Positions 1-6,545 of a DNA stretch of 8,882 nt are shown here, one piece after another (position 1 is the first letter of the stretch; each line of letters begins with the position of its first letter). The translations under genes and the position numbers were made by a program. Source of the DNA: an uncultured Flavobacterium sp. (lineage in GTDB: Bacteria; Bacteroidota; Bacteroidia; Flavobacteriales; Flavobacteriaceae); assembly GCF_937967675.1 (NCBI RefSeq), contig NZ_CALBSN010000101.1:1-8882 (forward strand), given 5' to 3'. The notes beneath the pieces are model-generated. The model saw only the letters and a program-made list of their open reading frames with translations. It did no database searches and had not been told where the DNA came from.

Positions 1-58
1 ACCACAAATGTTGATGCGGAGAACCAAACTTTGATTAACCACAAATGTGTCTGCGGAG
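1..58. repeat. 37-bp-offset direct repeat in attC loop
   Basis: Two 21-nt copies at 1-21 and 38-58 share ACCACAAATGT and TGCGGAG and differ only in the three central bases (18 of 21 identical). They lie in the variable loop of the partial attC. The attC at 7461-7598 has a different 13-bp direct repeat with the same 37-bp offset in its loop. Confidence 0.7.
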
Positions 59-102
59 CACTGAACCGCCACTTTTGCCAAACCGCTGTTATGCGTTCGC
101 CC
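1..102 (-). other. attC-like site, partial (end of cassette E)
   Basis: This is the right arm and part of the loop of an attC-like palindrome whose left arm lies beyond the window. The arm at 66-90 begins CCGCC and ends GTT, and closely matches the same arm at 2440-2463 and 7570-7591. The outer GTTATGCGT (88-96) is complementary to ACGCATAAC at 2334-2342, the other end of the same cassette. This marks the cassette containing the regulator, AhpD-like and DUF417 genes as one unit. Confidence 0.75.
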
Positions 103-236
103 TTCTTTTCCTGTAATAGTTTTAGTATCCAATATTGATGTCTTTTTTAGGTAATATTAAATACAAAAAGCAGACTTCAAAGATAAATAACATCTTCAAA
201 ATCCGCTTAAAAAGTAATGAAATTTGTCTATTTAGG

Positions 237-406
237 TTAGATTTTTACAGCAATGGGAAAGTCAATTTCAAACTCTGTCAAGTTGTGTAAATAGTTGCTG
301 ATAATTTTATCGCCAACAACTATTATTACATCTATCATATTGGCTTCGTTGTAACCTGCTCCAAAAAATGCTTCTCTGCTTTCTTCGTTTGCACGTCCAC
401 GGTTTT
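237..406 (-). pseudogene. 3' fragment of a second AhpD-like gene
   Basis: This is a near-identical copy of the last roughly 56 codons of the intact carboxymuconolactone decarboxylase-like gene at 1056-1604. The translated remnant runs from NRGRANEESREAFFGAG to DFPIAVKI and stops at 239-237. Similarity to the intact gene ends abruptly near 405, and an in-frame TAG lies about four codons further upstream. There is no usable start and no CxxC active site, so it cannot make the enzyme. The final residues differ from the intact copy (IAVKI against VAEKL), while most of the shared stretch is identical, so the duplication is fairly recent or the donor was a close homologue. It lies downstream of the DUF417 gene and its probable terminator. 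The flanking stretches 103-236 and 407-493 hold no gene I can support. Confidence 0.85.
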
Positions 407-493
407 TATTGCAGTAATTTTTCTATTTTTAAAAGAATAATTGTTTCGGTAATATTACAATTGCCCCCTCGGTAAAAACGCCTTTTTTGATGT

Positions 494-518
494 AAAAATA
501 TAAACCAGAGCGTTTATA
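494..518 (-). terminator. Probable intrinsic terminator after the DUF417 gene
   Basis: On the minus strand, 17 bp past the stop codon of the DUF417 gene, TATAAAC-GCTCTG-GTTTATA forms a perfect 7-bp stem with a 6-nt loop and is followed directly by TTTTT. The stem is AT-rich and weak, but its position and polarity fit the end of the three-gene operon of cassette E. Confidence 0.5.
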
Positions 519-534
519 CTAAGGAGATAAAAGA

Positions 535-969
535 CTACTTTTCAACCAAACCCGTTTCATTATAAACCACCATTAACGAAATACCCAATGCCATAATATC
601 TTTCAAAACAAAAAAGTCTGTAGTGGGTACACCATCAATTATTTTATTAATACCTGGCGTTGTCAATAAAAAACTTAGAGTTGTGCCAAAAATAACGACT
701 GCTGCCCAGCCAAATATTTTTCCAACTTGAGGTTTAAATAAACTCCATATTAAACCAATACCAACAATGATTTCGAAAAGCCCAATGATATTTGAAACGA
801 CTTGAACGCTCAACACTTTGTACATCCACGACATCAAAAAGTGGTTTTCAACGTAAGGTTTTATGCCTACAGCTTCCGATGGTGTGAATTTAAAAAAACC
901 AATCCAAAGTAATACAACGACGACACCTGAAACGGCTATTTTATAGCCTAACTTATTTATTTTACTCAT
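535..969 (-). CDS. DUF417 (YkgB/RclC-like) inner-membrane protein
   Basis: This 144-residue membrane protein has four hydrophobic segments at about residues 10-27, 52-77, 86-104 and 118-136. The stretch GFFKFTPSEAVGIKPYVENH (24-43), followed by MSWMY (46-50), is the kind of signature I recognise from the DUF417 family, whose E. coli member YkgB (RclC) belongs to the reactive-chlorine response operon. The wider family is related to DoxX-like proteins. Its biochemical activity is not established. The gene follows the AhpD-like gene by 86 bp with no promoter I can see between them, so the two are probably cotranscribed. A weak hairpin terminator lies just past its stop. A role in oxidative or electrophile stress is inferred from the family and from the peroxidase-like neighbour. 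Confidence 0.82.
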   Translation of the reverse strand: MSKINKLGYKIAVSGVVVVLLWIGFFKFTPSEAVGIKPYVENHFLMSWMYKVLSVQVVSNIIGLFEIIVGIGLIWSLFKPQVGKIFGWAAVVIFGTTLSFLLTTPGINKIIDGVPTTDFFVLKDIMALGISLMVVYNETGLVEK

Positions 970-1055
970 TTTATTTATTTTTAAAAGAATTGTAATTGAA
1001 AAAATTGGGGTGATTGCTTAGAGAAAAATACGTTTTATTTTTACGCTTCAACCAA

Positions 1056-1604
1056 TTATAATTTTTCTGCAACAGGAAAGTCAATTTCAAACTCTGTCAA
1101 GTTGTGTAAATAATTGCTAATAATTTTATCGCCAACAACTATTATTACATCTATCATATTGGCTTCGCTGTAACCTGCTCCAAAAAATGCTTCTTTGCTT
1201 TCTTCGGTTGCACGTCCACGATTTTCAACTGCTGATGCTGTGAATTTTGCCAAAGCGTCTAACTTACTGTCGAAACTTGCTGTTCCTTTACGAATTTCTA
1301 AAATTTGTTCGTCTGAAAAACCATTCATTTTTCCTAATGCTGTGTGAGCCGATTGGCAATAACGACAACCATTAATTTGACTTGTTACCAAGTTTATCAC
1401 TTCTCTTTCTTTGGCTCTTAATGTGCTTTTTCGATTTTGAAGCGTTAAATAGTCGCCTAATGCTGTTTCATTTTTAGCGAAATAGGCATACAAATTAGGA
1501 ACAAAACCTAAACCTTTTTGGAGGTTGTCAAACATACCTTGATTGTTTGCAGATACTTCTTCTCTTGTTGGAACCGTGTAAGTTCTTTTTTCTGATGTTG
1601 TCAT
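1056..1604 (-). CDS. AhpD-like/carboxymuconolactone decarboxylase-family protein
   Basis: This 182-residue protein has the AhpD core motif E-x11-C-x2-C-x3-H, intact as E68, C80, C83 and H87 (INGCRYCQSAH). In AhpD-type enzymes this cysteine pair and its proton-relay residues reduce peroxides or pass on electrons from thiols. The length fits the single-domain peroxidase-related subgroup better than true gamma-carboxymuconolactone decarboxylases, which open lactone rings and lack the redox CxxC. It is cytoplasmic, with no signal peptide. It lies between a Crp/Fnr-type regulator upstream (103 bp gap with a candidate promoter and operator) and the DUF417 gene downstream. A truncated copy of its 3' end is present at 237-406. 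The physiological substrate cannot be told from the sequence. Confidence 0.9.
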   Translation of the reverse strand: MTTSEKRTYTVPTREEVSANNQGMFDNLQKGLGFVPNLYAYFAKNETALGDYLTLQNRKSTLRAKEREVINLVTSQINGCRYCQSAHTALGKMNGFSDEQILEIRKGTASFDSKLDALAKFTASAVENRGRATEESKEAFFGAGYSEANMIDVIIVVGDKIISNYLHNLTEFEIDFPVAEKL

Positions 1605-1644
1605 TTTATTATTTTTTAAATATTGTTTGTCTTTATTGACGATA

Positions 1645-1652
1645 CAAAGGTG
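1645..1652 (-). promoter_or_regulatory. Candidate -7 promoter element for the AhpD-like gene
   Basis: On the minus strand CACCTTTG lies about 40 bp before the AhpD-like start codon and matches the Bacteroidota -7 consensus TAnnTTTG at five of its six fixed positions. A clear TTTG at -33 is not present, which would fit a promoter that needs an activator bound upstream. Confidence 0.4.
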
Positions 1653-1675
1653 CGATGACTTACAATAGATAAAAA

Positions 1676-1708
1676 TGATGTAGTTTAGGAAATTTGGTTG
1701 ATGTAGTT
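1676..1708 (-). promoter_or_regulatory. Candidate operator: TGATGTAGTT direct repeat
   Basis: The 10-mer TGATGTAGTT occurs exactly at 1676-1685 and again at 1699-1708, an offset of 23 bp or about two helical turns. It sits in the gap between the regulator gene and the AhpD-like gene, on the upstream side of the candidate -7 element. The second copy touches the regulator's stop codon. The position suits activator binding by the adjacent Crp/Fnr-type protein, though that family usually binds inverted repeats, so the pairing is inference. Confidence 0.45.
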
Positions 1709-2292
1709 CAACTTTTCTTTGAAACCCTTTTATTTCTTATTCTGGATAAAAATTCAGTCGTCATTCCTAAATAAGAAGCTAAAGCATATTGAGGAACTCT
1801 TTGCACGATTTGAGGATATTTATTTGAAAAAGTTTCGTAGCGTTCTTCGGCTGTTTGGGTTAGGTTTGAAATTATTCTTCTCTGTTGAGCAGCAAGTCCT
1901 CGTTCTGCCATTATCCTAAAAAAAGTTTCAAATTTGTGATTTTGTAATTTTAGTTCTTGTTCTTTTTCATAGTCAAGTTGTAAAATTATGCTGTCTTCTA
2001 ATGCAACCACAAACATTGTCGCAGGTTGTTGAAAAATATAGCTGTTATAATCTGTAATCCACCAGTCATCAATGGCAAAAGTAATTGTGTGTTCTTGCCC
2101 TTCATCAGCCACAAAATAAGCCCTAAATGCTCCTTGCAAAACATAGTGTCTGTGCTTGGCTATAAAGTTTGGTTGAACTATGAATTGTCGTTTTTTAATT
2201 TTTTCTTCTTTGAAACAAGAACTAAAAAGCTTCTTTTCTTCTTCTGTCAGTTTTACAAACTTGTCAATATATGAAGTTATTTTGTTTGTCAT
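1708..2292 (-). CDS. Crp/Fnr-type transcriptional regulator
   Basis: This 194-residue cytoplasmic regulator has a cyclic-nucleotide-binding-like beta-barrel at about residues 20-115, a long connecting helix at 115-145, and a C-terminal helix-turn-helix at about 166-188 (VPQYALASYLGMTTEFLSRI). The layout matches the many short Bacteroidota Crp/Fnr proteins. I see no canonical cAMP-phosphate-binding motif and no Fnr-like cysteine cluster, so the effector is unknown. It is the first gene of cassette E, with only about 40 bp between its start and the cassette junction, and is followed by the AhpD-like and DUF417 genes. It probably controls these, possibly through the direct repeat at 1676-1708. 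Regulators next to AhpD-like genes are common in Bacteroidota as far as I recall; being carried inside a cassette is less expected. Confidence 0.88.
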   Translation of the reverse strand: MTNKITSYIDKFVKLTEEEKKLFSSCFKEEKIKKRQFIVQPNFIAKHRHYVLQGAFRAYFVADEGQEHTITFAIDDWWITDYNSYIFQQPATMFVVALEDSIILQLDYEKEQELKLQNHKFETFFRIMAERGLAAQQRRIISNLTQTAEERYETFSNKYPQIVQRVPQYALASYLGMTTEFLSRIRNKRVSKKS

Positions 2293-2333
2293 TTAGTCTA
2301 ATGTTGATGATTAGTAGTGTCGCTCATAGGGTG

Positions 2334-2469
2334 ACGCATAACGTTTTGCAGCTTGGCGAAGTGGCGGATTTTGAAGTACTTACTTTCAATTTATTACTAA
2401 ACTTCATTTGAAAACCAAATGTTCAATTTAGCACCGAACCCGCCATTTTGCCAAACTGCTGTTGTAGGC
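2334..2469 (-). other. attC-like site between cassettes D and E
   Basis: The outer boxes are GCATAAC (2336-2342) and GTTGTAGG (2461-2468). The inner stem pairs the arm at 2348-2367 (ending GTGGCGG) with the arm at 2440-2463 (beginning CCGCCATTTTGCC). The left arm from AAC to GCGG is 28 nt and the right arm 24 nt, leaving an asymmetric unpaired stretch next to the outer box, as in attC sites. The 118 nt between the outer triplets differ from the attC at 7471-7588 at only about 9 positions (hand alignment), although the neighbouring cassettes are unrelated. GTTGTAGGC belongs to the left end of cassette D and ACGCATAAC to the right end of cassette E. Confidence 0.82.
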
Positions 2470-2478
2470 AGTGCTTTT

Positions 2479-3618
2479 TTATTCAGTTTCGTTGTTAAAT
2501 TCGTTATAAGTATTTGTTTTCATAATGTCAATTTTAAAATCTCCATTTTTGTCTTTCATAATTATTACGCTGTCAAAACCTAATTTGTCTAATTTTTCCA
2601 TTGTTGCAAGTTCTCCTTCTTTTAGTTGTAGAACTTTACGCAAAAGCCAATCTGACAATGCTTTGTTTGGATTTGTCATCAATGCTTTTGAATTTTCTTG
2701 ACAAACTTTTGCAGAAAAAATATCTCCTGTTGGAATTTGTAAATTAAAAATTTCATCTCTTGGCGGAAAGAAATTTGGATATTTTCTGTGCAATTCCGCA
2801 GGAATTGGAATGTAAATTTCGCCAAAATCTCTTTTTCTTCCGTTTGCATTCCATTGATTTAAACCGCTTCGTTCAAAAATAAATTTCTCTTTTTTATGAA
2901 TACCATAAAGTGGTAAAATCACATAATTTTCTCCTTTTACAAGTTTGTCTGTTGCTGGTTTTAAATTTTTGTTTTCCTCGAATAATTCAAGGAGCAAAGA
3001 ATACGGGTCTTCAATTATATCAATCGGTAATCGAAACGCATTTTGCGGAATGATGAATTTTCTAAAAAGTGTACTTTTTGAATAATTGAAAGAATAAAAG
3101 TTGTTTCCATCTTCAAATTGCAAACTTGCTTTGTTGTCTTTTACCGAATGAATATTTGCAATATCAATGGTGTTATAATCAGTTTCATAAAGCAATAATT
3201 CTTTTTCTTTTCTCGCAACGATATGATAAAGTGAACTTTCAATATTGTAAAGCCTATTTGCTAAATTTATTCTATCGTTTCTAAATTCACCCAATTTAAT
3301 TGCCAAATCTTTGCCTTTAAATTCAGCTAAAATTCTTGAAAGTGAATTAAATTCGGCAACCTTTTCAGTACTGTTATTTGTATTGCAGGTAAAGGTTTTC
3401 AAACCAACACCGATAGAATTATAATTTGCGTCAAAAGCCGTGTCAGAACGAGAAAGATTTCCCGCATCAAAACTTCTGCAAAAAATATTTTCTGCAACTC
3501 TATAATTGATGAAAGGAATTGCACTTTCACTGAACAAACCAGAAAGCTTTGAAACTGCTGAAAGCAGTTTCAAATAATTTCCGTTTTTTTCTATGTCAAT
3601 TTCTGCAAACGATTTCAT
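2479..3618 (-). CDS. Type II restriction endonuclease (partner of the adjacent C5 methyltransferase)
   Basis: This 379-residue cytoplasmic protein has its start codon overlapping the methyltransferase stop codon (ATGA), so the two are translationally coupled. The C-terminal part, about residues 230-355, with SGLNQWNANGR, then IYIPIPAEL, FFPPRD and a late GFDSVIIMK, resembles the B3-like DNA-recognition domain of NgoFVII/BfiI-type restriction enzymes. The N-terminal part carries E43, D51, D59, D63 and IGVGLKTF (69-76, K74), which looks like a PD-(D/E)XK-type active site with a variant last acidic position. I do not see the HxK...N motif of the phospholipase-D nuclease found in BfiI. The nuclease class is therefore inference, while the restriction role is well supported by the pairing. 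The recognition sequence cannot be read from the protein. Confidence 0.8.
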   Translation of the reverse strand: MKSFAEIDIEKNGNYLKLLSAVSKLSGLFSESAIPFINYRVAENIFCRSFDAGNLSRSDTAFDANYNSIGVGLKTFTCNTNNSTEKVAEFNSLSRILAEFKGKDLAIKLGEFRNDRINLANRLYNIESSLYHIVARKEKELLLYETDYNTIDIANIHSVKDNKASLQFEDGNNFYSFNYSKSTLFRKFIIPQNAFRLPIDIIEDPYSLLLELFEENKNLKPATDKLVKGENYVILPLYGIHKKEKFIFERSGLNQWNANGRKRDFGEIYIPIPAELHRKYPNFFPPRDEIFNLQIPTGDIFSAKVCQENSKALMTNPNKALSDWLLRKVLQLKEGELATMEKLDKLGFDSVIIMKDKNGDFKIDIMKTNTYNEFNNETE

Positions 3619-4841
3619 AAAACTTCAATTATTTGATTTGCAATTCTTTCAATTAAAGTTGTCGTTACAGAATTTCCTGCTTGCATATAAAGTTTACTAT
3701 TTGCAAGTTTTGGAATTATATATTTTTCGATTGGATAACCTTGGAAAGCAAAACATTCTTTTGGTGTTAATTTTCTGATTCCAAAATCGTCTTTTATCAA
3801 CGGAACATTATGTCCACCAGAACCCATATTTGCGGTTAATGTTGGACAAAGATTACTTTTGTTTTCTCTTGCATAAACTCTTCTCCATTGATAAACAGTA
3901 TCTTTTGACAACATTGTTTTTGCAAGTTCAGGATAATATTGATGGTCTTTTTTGTAATAAAAAATATCATCTTGCTTTTCTTTATCTAAAAAGTCGTGAA
4001 TTGTTTTTGTTAATTTGATTGGTTTAGGAAACTCAAATTTCGCATAATTTTTCACTTGTTTTGGGTCAAAAGCAACTATAAAAATTCGTTCACGATTTTG
4101 CGGAACATTTGCGTGAGTTGCTGAATTTAAAACTTTTGCAAATGTTTTATAACCCAATTTTTGTTCAAGCGTTTCAATAATTGTTTTGAATGTATTCCCA
4201 TTGTCGTGGGAAACAAGATTTTTTACATTTTCTAAAAACACAACTTTTGGTTTGTGTTTTTCTACAATTTGCTCAATGTCAAAAAACAAAGTTCCTCTTG
4301 TGTCTGCAAAACCTTTCTGATAACCAGCAATCGAAAATGCTTGGCAAGGAAAACCTGCACATAAAATGTCAAATTTTTCAGGAATATAATTTTTGTTTCG
4401 TTCTTTTGTTATATCGCCAAACGGAACTTCTCCAAAATTTTCTCGATACGTTTTTTGTGCATCATTGTTCCATTCACTTGTAAAAACGCATTTTCCACCA
4501 ACATTTTGCAATGCTAATCTAAATCCTCCAATACCAGCAAATAAGTCAATGAATTTGAAACTGTAATTTTCTGGAGTTGGAAACGGAACGTTTTCAACTT
4601 CAAATAAAAGTTGTTGTAAAGCATCTTCTGCAACAATCGGAAGTTCAGTTTCTTCTTGTTTATATTCTACGAAATTTTTTAAAGTTGAAATTGCATCTTT
4701 TTCGTAATGCTTTTTTACGCCGTTTCTATAATTATGCAGATAATGTGTCAAAACGGCTTTGTCTTCAACGCCTTCAACAAGTCTAATTTGATAGCTTTTG
4801 CCGTCAAATTCATTAATACTTATTGTCTGTTTTAAACTCAT
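3615..4841 (-). CDS. DNA (cytosine-5)-methyltransferase, type II modification enzyme
   Basis: This 408-residue enzyme transfers a methyl group from S-adenosylmethionine to C5 of cytosine and so protects host DNA from the linked endonuclease. All key motifs are present in order: I, FIDLFAGIGG (97-106); IV, GFPCQAFS with catalytic C166; VI, ENV (204-206); VIII, QNRER (248-252); then a target-recognition region at about 255-350 with QWRRVYAREN and CPTLTANMGSGGHNVP; IX, RKLTPKE (356-362); and X, QAGNSV (387-392). The catalytic domain begins only near residue 95. The N-terminal extension has no motif I recognise, though some C5 methyltransferases use such an extension for autoregulation. The methyltransferase comes first and the nuclease second, a sensible order for a mobile restriction unit because protection is made first. 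Confidence 0.95.
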   Translation of the reverse strand: MSLKQTISINEFDGKSYQIRLVEGVEDKAVLTHYLHNYRNGVKKHYEKDAISTLKNFVEYKQEETELPIVAEDALQQLLFEVENVPFPTPENYSFKFIDLFAGIGGFRLALQNVGGKCVFTSEWNNDAQKTYRENFGEVPFGDITKERNKNYIPEKFDILCAGFPCQAFSIAGYQKGFADTRGTLFFDIEQIVEKHKPKVVFLENVKNLVSHDNGNTFKTIIETLEQKLGYKTFAKVLNSATHANVPQNRERIFIVAFDPKQVKNYAKFEFPKPIKLTKTIHDFLDKEKQDDIFYYKKDHQYYPELAKTMLSKDTVYQWRRVYARENKSNLCPTLTANMGSGGHNVPLIKDDFGIRKLTPKECFAFQGYPIEKYIIPKLANSKLYMQAGNSVTTTLIERIANQIIEVL

Positions 4842-4926
4842 TTATTTTGTCTGTTAAAATTTGAGTGCAATTTACAAAAAAAAATGGTTGAATTTTAGGA
4901 GGTCGAGTTTATACGCAATTTTGGTC

Positions 4927-5065
4927 GCATTGCCTACAACGGTTGGTGTATGAGCAGTAGCGGATTTATAGCTACTACCTTTCAGAATACAAGATACTTA
5001 ATTAAACGCAAAAACGGTTCAAGTTTGTACTTAAACCGCTATTGCTTATACACGGTGTTGGCAAA
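4927..5065 (-). other. attC-like site between cassettes C and D
   Basis: The outer boxes are GCCTACAAC (4932-4940) and GTTGGCAAA (5057-5065). The arms 4938-4963 (26 nt) and 5036-5059 (24 nt) pair through a stem in which GTGTATGAGCAGTAGCGG faces its complement, with the only two deviations being G-T wobbles. The stem sequence is unlike the other attC sites, but the AAC/GTT ends, arm lengths and inner CGG/CCG are kept. GCCTACAAC matches GTTGTAGGC at 2461-2469, and the match extends to 13 of 14 bp (4927-4940 with 2461-2474), joining the two ends of the restriction-modification cassette. Confidence 0.82.
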
Positions 5066-5068
5066 TCG

Positions 5069-6307
5069 TTATTTTTTTATAATCTTTTGATAGTTTTTTT
5101 CTCTGTTTTCATTTGTTATCACCATAATGTAAATTCCGGGTTGAGAGTCTAAATTAAGATTGATTAAAGAAGTGTTGTTAAAGTTTTTGCTATTCATCAA
5201 ACGACCGTTGATAGAAAATATTTCCAAACCTAAATTCGATTGAAGTCTATTAAATTGGATTGTAATTTCTCCACTAGTTGGGTTTGGGAAAACTTTTAAA
5301 TTCTCTAAAGTAGAATTTTCAACTAAAGACAAGGTATTATTATTACATTCTGAAACAGAAATACTGAATATAAGGTCTCCTTCATTTGTACTTCCTAAAC
5401 TATGTCCGCCTGGAAAATTAGCCGTGACCACTCCACCAGTATAAACATCACCACTAAAGTCTAAATCACCTTTGATTGTAAATTCAGTAGAACCAATACC
5501 TTTCAGACTAAAAGCATAATTTGAGTTTGCATCAACAGGGAAAGGTGTAGATAGAGGAATCACTAAAGTTCCAGTTGAGGTGACATTAATTGATTGAGTA
5601 TAACTAGGTGTGTCTGTATTAGTACCGCTGTTAAGTCTTAATTCTGCAGTTCCAGAAGTTGTCATATCTCGGACATCGATCGTAATATCGGTAACTTCCC
5701 CACTACTAGTTGTTGTAATATTTTGGCCAGCCCATGCAAATTGGTTACAACTTCTCCAATTAGTTCCAGAAGTTGCTCCAATAATATCGTAACTTTCAGC
5801 TATATCGACACTGAATATAAGGTCTCCTTCATTTGTACTTCCTAAACTATGTCCGCCTGGAAAATTAGCCGTGACCACTCCACCAGTATAAACATCACCA
5901 CTAAAGTCTAAATCACCTTTGATTGTAAATTCAGTAGAACCAATACCTTTCAGACTAAAAGCATAATTTGAGTTTGCATCAACAGGGAAAGGTGTAGATA
6001 GAGGAATCACTAAAGTTCCAGTTGAGGTGACATTAATTGATTGAGTATAACTAGGTGTGTCTGTATTAGTACCGCTGTTAAGTCTTAATTCTGCAGTTCC
6101 AGAAGTTGTCACATCTCGGACATCGACCGTAATATTAGTAATTAGTCCGCAGTTTGTTGTTGTAATGTTTTGGCCTGCCCATGCAAATTGGTTGCAACTT
6201 CTCCAATTAGTTCCAGAAGTTGCTCCAATAATTGTATAAGAGGTTTGAGAAAAAGACAAATTTAGTGCGAAAAATATGCTTATTAGTAAAAGGTATTTTT
6301 TTTTCAT
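5069..6307 (-). CDS. Secreted two-repeat protein with T9SS type A sorting domain
   Basis: This 412-residue protein has a Sec signal peptide at residues 1-21 (ending SFSQ), two repeats of about 145 residues (24-168 and 173-317, offset 149), and a C-terminal domain from about 336 with FPNPTSGEITIQF and a closing QPGIYIMVI...KIIKK. The tail is the type IX secretion (Por) sorting domain of Bacteroidota, so the protein is exported across the outer membrane and released or anchored at the surface. The repeats are rich in Thr, Ser, Gly and Asn and look all-beta. I recognise no catalytic motif, so adhesion or ligand binding is only a guess. Each repeat has one Cys (C38, C187); repeat 1 has an extra C53. 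The stop codon is only 12 bp from the cassette junction and the start about 37 bp from the other, leaving almost no room for a private promoter. Confidence 0.85.
   Translation of the reverse strand: MKKKYLLLISIFFALNLSFSQTSYTIIGATSGTNWRSCNQFAWAGQNITTTNCGLITNITVDVRDVTTSGTAELRLNSGTNTDTPSYTQSINVTSTGTLVIPLSTPFPVDANSNYAFSLKGIGSTEFTIKGDLDFSGDVYTGGVVTANFPGGHSLGSTNEGDLIFSVDIAESYDIIGATSGTNWRSCNQFAWAGQNITTTSSGEVTDITIDVRDMTTSGTAELRLNSGTNTDTPSYTQSINVTSTGTLVIPLSTPFPVDANSNYAFSLKGIGSTEFTIKGDLDFSGDVYTGGVVTANFPGGHSLGSTNEGDLIFSISVSECNNNTLSLVENSTLENLKVFPNPTSGEITIQFNRLQSNLGLEIFSINGRLMNSKNFNNTSLINLNLDSQPGIYIMVITNENREKNYQKIIKK
5357..5791 (-). repeat. Intragenic repeat, copy 2
   Basis: This codes for residues 173-317 of the secreted protein. 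The 302 nt at 5363-5664 are identical to 5810-6111, including synonymous positions; the rest of the unit differs at scattered bases. The unit offset is 447 bp (149 codons), so the reading frame is kept. Confidence 0.93.
5804..6238 (-). repeat. Intragenic repeat, copy 1
   Basis: This codes for residues 24-168 of the secreted protein. The divergence from copy 2 is concentrated in the N-terminal third of the unit, for example NCGLITNITV against SSGEVTDITI, while the remainder is identical. That pattern suggests recent gene conversion or a recent tandem duplication. Confidence 0.93.
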
Positions 6308-6343
6308 TTTTAAATAGTTTAAGTGTTAATATAAGATTTAATG

Positions 6344-6541
6344 TTTGCCAACGTTTCGGGGCTTGACGCAGTGGCGGAAAATCGAAGACGAAGCTTTCGA
6401 TTTAGACGACACGTAGCAAAAGCCAATTCATTGAATAAATTTAAGAAAAAAAGTCAATGTAATTGGCTTTTGCGACATAGAAAGCCGAAACTTTCAATTA
6501 ATCACTTAACCCGCCATTGCGACAAACCCTTGTTGGCGGTA
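6344..6541 (-). other. attC-like site between cassettes B and C (long loop)
   Basis: The outer boxes are TTTGCCAAC (6344-6352) and GTTGGCGGTA (6532-6541). The stem arms are 6350-6377 (28 nt, ending GTGGCGG) and 6511-6534 (24 nt, beginning CCGCCATTGCG). TTTGCCAAC is the exact complement of GTTGGCAAA at 5057-5065, the other end of cassette C. The loop, about 130 nt, is longer than in the other sites and contains nested hairpins, including AAATCGAA/TTCGATTT (6378-6385 with 6396-6403) and the long hairpin at 6416-6473. Confidence 0.82.
6416..6473. repeat. Long near-perfect hairpin inside an attC loop
   Basis: Arms 6416-6434 and 6454-6473 pair over 13 bp (GCAAAAGCCAATT with its complement) and then 6 bp (CATTGA/TCAATG), interrupted by one bulged base, around a 19-nt A-rich loop. 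There is no T-run after it on either strand, so it does not look like a terminator. It may be a structural extension of the folded attC. Confidence 0.8.
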
Positions 6542-6545
6542 GTTT

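Noticed and set aside
1..58. Short direct repeats considered as the edge of a CRISPR array
   Set aside because: There are only two imperfect copies with a 16-nt gap, and they lie inside an attC loop with no cas genes nearby.
103..200. Stop-free minus-strand frame running leftward through the partial attC (reads ILDTKTITGKEGRTH...)
   Set aside because: It has no start codon and runs through the palindrome; it resembles no protein I know.
2026..2274. Plus-strand open frames across the window, including this one and those opposite the restriction genes
   Set aside because: They are antisense shadows of well-supported minus-strand genes and have low-complexity, unrecognisable translations.
6416..6473. 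Long hairpin considered as a Rho-independent terminator for the lnu gene
   Set aside because: No T-run follows the stem on either strand, and the T-rich part is in the loop.
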